A stretch of 64,000 nucleotides of DNA from Nocardioides luteus (GTDB taxonomy: Bacteria; Actinomycetota; Actinomycetes; Propionibacteriales; Nocardioidaceae). Shown piece after piece: positions 33,509 to 40,689 of this stretch. The stretch spans positions 1 through 64,000 of the forward strand of contig NZ_JZDQ02000006.1 of the NCBI RefSeq assembly GCF_000960475.2. Direction: 5' to 3'. Position numbers and translations under genes: made by a program. Position 1 is the stretch's first letter. The number at the start of each line of letters is the position of its first letter. The notes below the pieces were generated by a model, which saw only the letters and a list, made by a program, of their open reading frames with translations, was not told the DNA's origin and made no database searches.

Positions 33509-33928
33509 ATGTCATCTCAGATCAACGTACGTCCCGACGAGCTCGTCAGGCTCGCCGACCGCTGCATCGACTGGGCGATGGACCTGACCGCCGCGACCAC
33601 GGACAACGCCGGCGCGCTCCAGGTCGCCTCGCGCGATGCCGGCAACACCCAGGGCGGCTACGACACGACGGCTGCCCACGGGCCGTTGGTCGAGGCCGCG
33701 TCCAGCGCACTCGAGTCGTTCGCGGCGGTCTTCGAGGCCGACGCCGACGCGCTCATGCTGTGTGCGTTCGACATCTCCGCGACCGACGAGGAGGTCGCCC
33801 GGGCCGTCCAGTCCAGCAACTCGCTGCCTCCGGGACCGCTGCCGCGACCTCCGGAGCCGACTCCGGGTCCGAAGCCACCCTCGCCCACGCCGAGCCCGTC
33901 ACCGGGCCCCACCCCCACCCCCCGCTGA
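33509..33928 (+). CDS. EspC/DUF2580-like ESX-associated protein
   Basis: 139 aa. The helical N-terminus (INVRPDELVRLADRCIDWAMDL) and length fit the EspC/WXG100-like partners of type VII secretion. The last 30 residues are almost only Pro, Gly, Ser and Thr. Start ATG 33509 with GAGGGAGG upstream. It precedes the effector gene by 10 bp. By analogy with small helical partners of LXG toxins, it may target or chaperone the effector; that is inference. Confidence 0.6.
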   Translation: MSSQINVRPDELVRLADRCIDWAMDLTAATTDNAGALQVASRDAGNTQGGYDTTAAHGPLVEAASSALESFAAVFEADADALMLCAFDISATDEEVARAVQSSNSLPPGPLPRPPEPTPGPKPPSPTPSPSPGPTPTPR

Positions 33929-33938
33929 GGAGCACGAG

Positions 33939-35735
33939 ATGTCCGAAGGCACCTGGAAGCTGTGGGACGACGTGGCCTCGATCGACGACGCGTCGCGAGG
34001 CTGGTCGTCGGTCGCGAAGGCCCTCGACGGCGTCACCGAGTCGTTCATCAGCGGCTCCAAGGACGTGGTCGCCGACTGGGAGGGGCAGACGGCCGAGTCC
34101 TACGAGGGGCACCGCAAGACGCTCCTGACCGACCTCGACACCGCGCGCGAGCTCGCGGACAAGGCGTCGGCAGCGATGGCCCGCATCGCCGGCACCGTAC
34201 GCATCGCCCAAGGTCACCTCGACCAGTCCTGGGCCACCGTTGCCCACATCCCGCACCAGGGCAGCCCGTCGGGCGACATCCGGTTCGAGCCCGAGACCCC
34301 CGAGGACAGCAAGCTGGTCACCGACGCCATCGCCCGGGCCTCCGAGATCCGGACCGGCCTCGACCGCGACCTCGGCGCCGACCGCCAGGTGCTCGTCGAC
34401 ACCACCGCTGCCTGGCAGAGCCTGTCGACGAGCATGGCGGCGATCGCCGAGTCCGGCCAGGACCCGTTCCACCTCCCTGCCGACGTCGACTCGGTCGGCA
34501 TGATCAACGTCGACGGCAAGACCTACATCAACACCGGCAGCGGCGACGACGTGGTCACCGTCGGGATCAACCCGCTGACCGGGAAACAGGTCGTCACCGT
34601 CAACGGTCAGATGTACGAGGTGCCCGCCGGCAACGAGATCGTCATCCGCGCCGGCGAGGGCAACGACGAGATCAACGTCCCGCAGGGCACCAACGTCAAC
34701 CTCTCCCTGCTCGGGGGCAGGGGCGATGACCGGCTCAACGGGGGCAGCGGCAGCGACCGCATCCTCGGTGGCCAGGACCGTGACCACATCTTCGCCGGCG
34801 ACGGCGACGACCGGGTCTCGGGCGGCACGGACCGCGACTACATCGACGCCCAGGGCGGCAACGACCTCGCCACCGGAGCGGGCGGGGACGACACGGTCTA
34901 CGGCATGGCCGGAAACGACCGGATCAGCGGTGGTCGCGGCCAGGACTACCTCGAAGGTGCCGATGGCGACGATCTGCTCGTCGGCGGTGACGGCAACGAC
35001 ATCGTCTCCGGCGGTGACGACAACGACCGGATCCACGGCGGCGCCGGCGACGACGTGACGTACGCCGGCCGGGGGACCGACACCACCTACGGTGGCACGG
35101 GGGACGACAAGGCCCACGGCGAGTCCGGCGACACCGACGAGGACGTCGAGCAGCACGTGACGGTCCAGATCGCCGAGGTCCCGGAGTGGATCAAGATCGA
35201 GGGGTCACCGGAGTTCGTCGCCCGGACCCGCGCCGACCTCGAGATGCTGGCCGCGTCGCCGACGGGTCAGCAGATGCTCGCCGCGCTGGACCGTAGACAC
35301 GATGATTCGGGTGTGTTCGGGATCGGGCAGGAGAACCTGACCATCCGCGAGTACGTCGGTGACACGCCGAACAGCTCGGCATCCGACGGGAAGATGGGCG
35401 GCAACGAGATCGAGTACATGCCGGACATCGACACGATGAACACCGGCAACCGTTATCCCCAGACGCCCGTCGACGGCCCGCCGGTCGCGGTGCTCTACCA
35501 CGAGATGGCGCACGTCTACGACTACATGCACGACACGCTCGAGCCCGGTGAGTATCACGGTGACGACCCCGAGAACCAGGGGACGAACAACCGCGAGCGC
35601 GAGGCTGCCGGTCTGCCTGTCGACCACGACAACGACCCGAGCACGCCCGAGCAGATCGACCCGGACCATCCCTACGTCTACACCGAGAACGGTCTGCGCG
35701 ACGAGATGGGGGCACCGCACCGTGACCACTACTAG
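33939..35735 (+). CDS. WXG-RTX-M91 zinc metalloprotease, candidate T7 toxin
   Basis: 598 aa, three parts. (1) Residues 1-190: helical, with Trp47-Glu48-Gly49 at the usual WXG place, like type VII substrates. (2) About 259-402: some sixteen nonapeptides of RTX type (GGxGxDxxx; e.g. GGDGNDIVS, GGAGDDVTY), expected to bind calcium outside the cell. (3) C-terminal zincin: His521-Glu-Met-Ala-His525, followed by YDYMHD and NNREREAAGLP, matching the M91/NleD-like effector pattern with a third acidic ligand. No Sec signal. Start ATG 33939 with GAGGAG. Two lipoprotein genes follow without a gap, as expected for immunity genes. Confidence 0.82.
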   Translation: MSEGTWKLWDDVASIDDASRGWSSVAKALDGVTESFISGSKDVVADWEGQTAESYEGHRKTLLTDLDTARELADKASAAMARIAGTVRIAQGHLDQSWATVAHIPHQGSPSGDIRFEPETPEDSKLVTDAIARASEIRTGLDRDLGADRQVLVDTTAAWQSLSTSMAAIAESGQDPFHLPADVDSVGMINVDGKTYINTGSGDDVVTVGINPLTGKQVVTVNGQMYEVPAGNEIVIRAGEGNDEINVPQGTNVNLSLLGGRGDDRLNGGSGSDRILGGQDRDHIFAGDGDDRVSGGTDRDYIDAQGGNDLATGAGGDDTVYGMAGNDRISGGRGQDYLEGADGDDLLVGGDGNDIVSGGDDNDRIHGGAGDDVTYAGRGTDTTYGGTGDDKAHGESGDTDEDVEQHVTVQIAEVPEWIKIEGSPEFVARTRADLEMLAASPTGQQMLAALDRRHDDSGVFGIGQENLTIREYVGDTPNSSASDGKMGGNEIEYMPDIDTMNTGNRYPQTPVDGPPVAVLYHEMAHVYDYMHDTLEPGEYHGDDPENQGTNNREREAAGLPVDHDNDPSTPEQIDPDHPYVYTENGLRDEMGAPHRDHY

Positions 35736-36333
35736 GTGGATGATGCTCGCATCGCTGTTGACGGCGGGAGGTCTGGTGATGAGTGGCTGCGCGAAGGCTC
35801 CCGAGGGGGAGCGGAAGATCGACGGGGTCCGGTTCGAGTCGGAGATCGCCAAGGCCGGAGATGCGCTCGAGATCAGCTATCGGGTGGTCAACGACGCGGA
35901 TGTCGACGTCTACGTGGTCGACTCGGTGCCGACGTACGCCAACGGTGCGCTGCAGCCGGCGTCGGCGGACACCGTCTACGTCCTGGGCAGCGGCGGGAGC
36001 CGGGCCGAGGTCAGCAAGCGAGTCTTCGCACTGCCGGACGACACGTCGTTCGCCCAGATGCCGGCGGTCGGCTGGGTCGAGCTCGCGGCGGGCGAGGAGC
36101 TGGAGCGGAACGTACGCGTGCCGTTGCCGCTCGAGGAGTACCGCCCGTTCGACGACGACTCGGTCCCGCAGCTCCCGGACCCGGTTGAGGAGGTCATCTT
36201 CTGCGTCGGTGTCCTCGACCTCCGCGACCTCTACCCCGACGGCGTCCCCGCCGAGGTCACGGGTCTCGCCCACTCCGACTCGGCAGCCGAGGCCCAGCAG
36301 ATCTTCTGCTCTGATCCGGCATCCCTGGGCTGA
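35722..36333 (+). CDS. Lipoprotein 1, candidate immunity protein
   Basis: 203 aa from GTG 35722, overlapping the protease gene by 14 bp; ATG 35740 is the alternative. Signal peptide ends at the lipobox VMSGC. The mature part is a beta-rich domain (ISYRVVNDADVDVYVVDSVP, VEEVIFCVGVLDLRD, QQIFCSDP) with two Cys near the end. It is a paralogue of the next gene. Being tethered outside the membrane right after a predicted secreted protease, it is a good immunity candidate (inference). Confidence 0.72.
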   Translation: MTTTRWMMLASLLTAGGLVMSGCAKAPEGERKIDGVRFESEIAKAGDALEISYRVVNDADVDVYVVDSVPTYANGALQPASADTVYVLGSGGSRAEVSKRVFALPDDTSFAQMPAVGWVELAAGEELERNVRVPLPLEEYRPFDDDSVPQLPDPVEEVIFCVGVLDLRDLYPDGVPAEVTGLAHSDSAAEAQQIFCSDPASLG

Positions 36334-36956
36334 TGAAGCGTGTCGGCGTGCTCATGGTGGCACTGCTGATGCCTCTCGGCGGGTGCGCTGAGGATTCGCC
36401 CTATGGCGAGTTCGGTCCGTCGAGCTCGGCACCGGCGCCGGCTGCGACGTTCGACGCCGACGTGACGGTCAGCGGCACCGAGGTCCAGGTGAGCTACCGG
36501 TTCGCCAACGACGGTGATGAGCCGCTGATGCTGATCAACCGGCCCGGGTTGCCCGCGGGTGCTGGCATCCGCTATCGCGAGGAAGCGGCGTACGTCACCG
36601 AGGACGCCAACGGTGGAGCATTGCTGTCGCAGGCGATCTTCGGCTTTCCGGACACCGACCAGACGTGGGAGTCGATACCGCGAGTCGGGGTCACGGAGGT
36701 GCCCGCGGGCGGGGTTGTCGAGGTGGAAGTGACATCGGTGTTGCCGCTGACCTGGTTCCACCCGTTCGGGTCCGATCTCGGAACAGGACCGATGTCGATC
36801 CCGAGCGACGTCGACGAGGTCCGGTTCTGTCTCGGAGTGGTCTCCTCGCCCGTCCCCGAGTCGACGACACCGCGGACCGAGGAGGACGGAACCCGGACGA
36901 TCGGCCACGCGAGCGCCGCGCAGCACCTGTTCTGCTCAACCCCCGAAGCGTTGTGA
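36333..36956 (+). CDS. Lipoprotein 2, paralogue of lipoprotein 1
   Basis: 207 aa. Signal MKRVGVLMVALLMPLGGC with lipobox PLGGC. The mature domain aligns with lipoprotein 1: VSYRFANDGDEPLMLINRPG, VDEVRFCLGVV and QHLFCSTPEAL are in the same order. Start overlaps the previous stop (TGATG). Probably a tandem duplication within the effector operon. The stop codon lies in the arm of terminator T3. Confidence 0.72.
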   Translation: MKRVGVLMVALLMPLGGCAEDSPYGEFGPSSSAPAPAATFDADVTVSGTEVQVSYRFANDGDEPLMLINRPGLPAGAGIRYREEAAYVTEDANGGALLSQAIFGFPDTDQTWESIPRVGVTEVPAGGVVEVEVTSVLPLTWFHPFGSDLGTGPMSIPSDVDEVRFCLGVVSSPVPESTTPRTEEDGTRTIGHASAAQHLFCSTPEAL

Positions 36957-36995
36957 AGCCGAGAGTGGCCTATGGACCACTCTCGGCTTCACAAC
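36950..36995. terminator. Dispersed stem-loop T3, bidirectional terminator
   Basis: 19-bp perfect stem (36950-36968 with 36977-36995) and 8-nt loop between convergent lipoprotein-2 and DUF1906-2 genes. It is the best-formed copy of a repeated element also at 7756-7794 and 9418-9457. Confidence 0.8.
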
Positions 36996-37002
36996 CTCGG
37001 AC

Positions 37003-38355
37003 TCAGCGGCCGTGGGCCAGGTCGTACCAGGTCACCTCGGTGGCCATCCCGGTCGTGGTGCGGCCGAGGCGCTTCTGGTAGGCGACGAGGGCGACCTGGG
37101 TGTTCCAGTCCATGACGCCGGTGATCTTCGGACGCTCGGGCGCGGTGGTGGCGCTGAGGGCGCGCTGGAGGTCGCGGACGGTCTCGCCGGACATGCCGCG
37201 CTTCAGGAGCGGGCGGCTGTTGGCCGCCCACAGCGTCTTCCAGGCACCCTGGGTCCAGGTCTTTCGCACCGTCAGCCCGTGCGAGCGCTGCCAGGCGTTG
37301 ATCGAGCGGACCAGCCCCGCGTCGTACGTCCCGTCGATGGGGCCGCCGAAGCCCCCGCGCTCGCGGAGCATGCACTCGAGCGCCTTGGTGTAGATCGGCG
37401 AGGGGGTGTAGGAGCTGGTGCGCGGCTTCAGGGCGGGGTAGCTGGTGAAGCTGACCGGCACGCCGCCGCAGTGCGTCACCGGCCGCGCGTAGGAGCCGCG
37501 GCCGAGGTCGACGAAGTTGGAGTCGATCTCGATGGTGGTGCCGCCGTGGGTCTCCTTGTGCGGGCCGCGGTACTGCTTGACGCGCTTGTGCGGGTTCCAC
37601 GGGGAGTCGGGGATGTAGCGGGTCGAGGTGCCGGCGCGGCCGTCCCAGTCGGCGATCCACAGGTCCGCGGGGTAGACGAAGCCGCGCGGCTGGGCGTGCC
37701 AGACGGCGTACATCGCCTTGATCCCGGACGACGCGCTCGAGTACAGCGCCGGGCGGTAGCCGAGCTTCTTGATCCGGTAGCTCCAGGCCGAGACGAACCA
37801 CATCGCCGACTCACGGCAGCGCTTGTTGCCGATGTCGAAGCCCTCGAGGTCGTAGAACATCGTGCTCCCGGCGACGATGCCGTAGCGCTTGGCGGCGTCG
37901 ACGGTCGCATCGGCCTGCGCGACGCCCTGGCGTTTCGCCTTGGCGTACTGGTCGGTCGGTTTGGCGCTGATCCGCGGGTCGTCGCGGTAGCGCGGGAAGT
38001 GCGGGTTGCAGGATGCCTGCGGGCCGAGCGTGACCGGCAGGAGCCGCCACCCGCGGGCCTGCTGGGCGCGCACCCAGGTGGCGCTCAGGTTGGTCTGGGT
38101 GCGGCAGCCACGCGAGTTGCCGGCGATGTAGATCCCCACCGCGCCGAAGTTGGAGTGCTTCCACCAGCGGTCCATCGCCGCCTGCGACGGCGCCTGGCAC
38201 TGGTCGAAGCCGTAGCCGGTGAAGTTGCCCGGGGTGACCGGGTTCGCGGCCGCCGCGGGGCTGGGTGTGGCCAGCCCCGCGACGCCGACGACGCCGGAGA
38301 TCAGGCTCGCGCCGAGTGCCCGTCTGACGTACTTGAACCTGGTGAAGTCCCCCAT
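37003..38355 (-). CDS. Secreted DUF1906 protein, second copy
   Basis: 450 aa, collinear with the protein at 29263-30618: signal peptide ending ATPSPAAAAN, then NPVTPGNFTGYGFDQCQAPS, GVGIYIAGNSRGC, TMFYDLEGFDI and the two peptidoglycan-binding repeats; the C-terminus TWYDLAHGR is nearly the same. Same orientation 7.7 kb apart, so a duplication followed by insertion or expansion between. Predicted cell-wall location. It lies 59 bp downstream of the sulfatase gene. Confidence 0.87.
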   Translation of the reverse strand: MGDFTRFKYVRRALGASLISGVVGVAGLATPSPAAAANPVTPGNFTGYGFDQCQAPSQAAMDRWWKHSNFGAVGIYIAGNSRGCRTQTNLSATWVRAQQARGWRLLPVTLGPQASCNPHFPRYRDDPRISAKPTDQYAKAKRQGVAQADATVDAAKRYGIVAGSTMFYDLEGFDIGNKRCRESAMWFVSAWSYRIKKLGYRPALYSSASSGIKAMYAVWHAQPRGFVYPADLWIADWDGRAGTSTRYIPDSPWNPHKRVKQYRGPHKETHGGTTIEIDSNFVDLGRGSYARPVTHCGGVPVSFTSYPALKPRTSSYTPSPIYTKALECMLRERGGFGGPIDGTYDAGLVRSINAWQRSHGLTVRKTWTQGAWKTLWAANSRPLLKRGMSGETVRDLQRALSATTAPERPKITGVMDWNTQVALVAYQKRLGRTTTGMATEVTWYDLAHGR

Positions 38356-38385
38356 ATTTCGTCACGGTAGTCACAACCGTCACTC

Positions 38386-38394
38386 AGTTACCAG
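38386..38394 (-). promoter_or_regulatory. agttaccag box shared by both DUF1906 genes
   Basis: Same 9-mer as at 30626-30634, 31 bp before the start here. Between it and the ATG are repeated gtgac/gtcac words that could belong to a CRP-like or other site. Confidence 0.35.
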
Positions 38395-38414
38395 TGGACT
38401 CGCCCAGGCGTACG

Positions 38415-39806
38415 TCAGGAGTACGCCAGCAGGGTGTCGTCGATCTTCTCCCAGGCCGCGCGCAGCTCCGCCAGGTCCTCCGGCCGCTTCCGGGCCAGGT
38501 CGGCCTGCTCGCGTACGTCCTCGCTCAGGTCGTAGAGGTGGTCGGTGCCGTCGAGCTGCAGATACTTGAGCGAGCCGCGGCGTAGCGCCCGCTGCCCGCG
38601 CATCCGCCAGAAGAGGTCCTGGGTCTCGCGCGGCCGGCCACCGAAGAGGTGTGGGACCAGGCTGGTGCCGTCGAGGGGGTAGTCCTCCGCCGGCGTCGCG
38701 CCGGCGAGCTCGAGGAAGGTCGCGGTCCAGTCGGTCGTGACCACGGGCTCGTCGCTGACCTGGCGACCGGGCAGGGTGCCGGGCCAGCTCAGGATGGTGG
38801 GCACCCGGATGCCGCCCTCGTTGAGGTTCGACTTGGCGCCGGTGAACGGCCACACGTTGGAGAACCGCTCACCGCCGTTGTCGCTGGCGAAGAAGACGAC
38901 GGTGTCGCGGAGCTGGCCCGTGCGTTCGAGGGCCTTGATGACCTGGCCGATCGACTGGTCGAGGTCCTCGACCATGGTCTTGTACGTCGCCAGCGAGCCG
39001 CCGTCGTTATGGAAGAGCACGCCCTTCTCGCCGTCCTCGATCCGGGCGGTCAGCTCATCGCTCACCGCCTTGTCGTCGGGTCCCTCCCAGGGCCAGTGCG
39101 GGGTGGTGAAGTTGAGGTTGAGGAGCCACGGCGCGTCGTGGTCGCGCTCGAGGAAGCTGACGGCCTTCTCGGTGACGATCTCGGTGTAGTAGCGGAGGTC
39201 CTCGACCTCCACCTCGTTCTCGTAGAGGTCGTGGTCGCCGTTGTGGTTGATCTTGGAGAAGTAGTCGAGCCCGCCGGAGAAGTTGCCGAAGAACTCGTCC
39301 CAGCCGACCCGGGTCGGGCTGTACCAGGGCAGGTAGCCGCAGTGCCACTTGCCGAAGAGTGCCGTCGTGTAGCCCTGCTCCTTCAGCAGCGAGGCGAGCG
39401 TCGGGTGGTCGAGCGGGATGCCGTGGAGCTTGTTGGGCGACGAGATGGGCTCGGGCAGCCCGCCGGCGAGGCGACCGGGATAGCGCCCGGTGTAGAGCCC
39501 GAAGCGGGTGGGGGAGCAGACCGAGGAGGCGGAGTAGGCGTCGGTGAACCGCACGCCCGAGGCGGCCAGCCGGTCCAGGTGGGGCGTCTCGATGTCCGGG
39601 GAGCCGTAGGAGGACAGGTCGGCCCAGCCGAGGTCGTCGCCCAGGATGACCAGGAGGTTCGGCCTGCGCCGGGGCCGGTTGACCTTACGGGCCTGGAACG
39701 GCTCCTCGGTGGCGGCGTTGGCGGGCGTGGCGAGGCCGGTGGCGGCGACCGCGCCGACCCCGGTCGCCAGGAGGCTGCGTCGGCTGAACGTGCTGGGGGA
39801 GGACAC
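38415..39806 (-). CDS. Tat-exported arylsulfatase-type sulfatase
   Basis: 463 aa. Tat signal SRRSLLATGVG then cleavage near PANAA. Sulfatase core: NLLVILGDDLGWADL (metal-binding Asp pair), the formylglycine motif Cys97-Ser-Pro-Thr-Arg101, FGKWHCG and FFASDNGGE. Cys97 must be oxidised to formylglycine before export. It should hydrolyse an extracellular sulfate ester. GTG start. A 7-bp inverted repeat lies just upstream. The sulfotransferase at 20107 is not adjacent, so no link is shown. Confidence 0.92.
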   Translation of the reverse strand: MSSPSTFSRRSLLATGVGAVAATGLATPANAATEEPFQARKVNRPRRRPNLLVILGDDLGWADLSSYGSPDIETPHLDRLAASGVRFTDAYSASSVCSPTRFGLYTGRYPGRLAGGLPEPISSPNKLHGIPLDHPTLASLLKEQGYTTALFGKWHCGYLPWYSPTRVGWDEFFGNFSGGLDYFSKINHNGDHDLYENEVEVEDLRYYTEIVTEKAVSFLERDHDAPWLLNLNFTTPHWPWEGPDDKAVSDELTARIEDGEKGVLFHNDGGSLATYKTMVEDLDQSIGQVIKALERTGQLRDTVVFFASDNGGERFSNVWPFTGAKSNLNEGGIRVPTILSWPGTLPGRQVSDEPVVTTDWTATFLELAGATPAEDYPLDGTSLVPHLFGGRPRETQDLFWRMRGQRALRRGSLKYLQLDGTDHLYDLSEDVREQADLARKRPEDLAELRAAWEKIDDTLLAYS

Positions 39807-39818
39807 CGTATGGCCTTT

Positions 39819-39851
39819 CTCTAGTGAATAACTACGAATAGAAGACTAGAG
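39819..39851. promoter_or_regulatory. Inverted repeat ctctagt-N19-actagag
   Basis: Perfect 7-bp arms 13-45 bp upstream of the sulfatase start. Likely operator for an unknown regulator. The rest of the gap to 39988 has no recognised feature apart from a purine-rich ribosome-binding stretch. Confidence 0.4.
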
Positions 39852-39988
39852 GGCGGCTGGCTCGACGAGCGAAGGTCTCGGGTGACGGACGTCCGGGACG
39901 TTGGTCCCGCCGGGCTGATGGGCCCTAACCAAAGCCGTGCGGCGGCGTTAACTTGGTAAAGGAACGGATCGCAAAGGGGTGGGGGCCT

Positions 39989-40633
39989 GTGCAGCAGCGA
40001 CGTGACCGGGTGACGCCGGTTCTCTTCGCGATCACCGTGCTGCTCGCGCTCACGGTCGCCGGGATCATCCACGTCGCCTACGGCGGACAGGTGGGCGGGC
40101 CGTTCGCGGTCGCCGACCAGGTCAGCTCGACCACCAGGCAGGCCAACACGCCCTACGTCTGCTGGGACGGCAACGGCTCCGGGTCCCTGACCCGGTGCCC
40201 GGACCCGCGCGGCGAGGACGGCATGAAGTGGGTCTTCCCGGGCTACGACGACGCCGCCCGGAGCGGCGAGTGCGCCCGTACCGAGACCGGTCCGCGTGAC
40301 CTCTTCGTGGAGTGCTCGATCACCTGGCGGGGCAGCCGGGTCTACCTCCACTACGCCTACTGGAGCACGTGGCAGACCGGCCAGAAGAAGTACGCCGCGA
40401 CCGGCTCGACCCCGAGGATCGAGCAGCGCCCCGACGGCGGCATGTCGCTCTCCTGGCGTCCGCGCCGGCTGCCCACCCCGCACGGCGAGGCCTCCTGGGT
40501 CACCGCCGAGATGGTGGAGGGTCACGGCTGGAGCGTCGCCGCCTACGCCGGGGACGGCGAGGTCGCCCGGCAGGCGCTCGAGGAGTTCGGTGAGATCCGC
40601 GACCTGCGGGAGTGGCGCGGGCTGCCCAGATGA
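39989..40633 (+). CDS. Membrane-anchored hypothetical protein
   Basis: 214 aa, not recognised. One N-terminal membrane segment (about 7-29, VTPVLFAITVLLALTVAGIIHVA) precedes an extracytoplasmic region with Trp-rich strands and three Cys (YVCWDG, LTRCPD, FVECS). The C-terminal 70 residues contain WVTAEMVEGHGWSVAAYAGD. Start GTG 39989 after a ggggtggggg purine run. Alone between the sulfatase promoter and purL. Confidence 0.65.
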   Translation: MQQRRDRVTPVLFAITVLLALTVAGIIHVAYGGQVGGPFAVADQVSSTTRQANTPYVCWDGNGSGSLTRCPDPRGEDGMKWVFPGYDDAARSGECARTETGPRDLFVECSITWRGSRVYLHYAYWSTWQTGQKKYAATGSTPRIEQRPDGGMSLSWRPRRLPTPHGEASWVTAEMVEGHGWSVAAYAGDGEVARQALEEFGEIRDLREWRGLPR

Positions 40634-40676
40634 TCGGCGGCCGGCTGACGACTCGGGGGATTGGGCACTTCTGACG

Positions 40677-40682
40677 TAGATT
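40677..40682 (+). promoter_or_regulatory. -10 box TAGATT, leaderless purL
   Basis: TAGATT ends 7 nt before the GTG at 40690; no Shine-Dalgarno sequence. Confidence 0.5.
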
Positions 40683-40689
40683 TCTGCCC

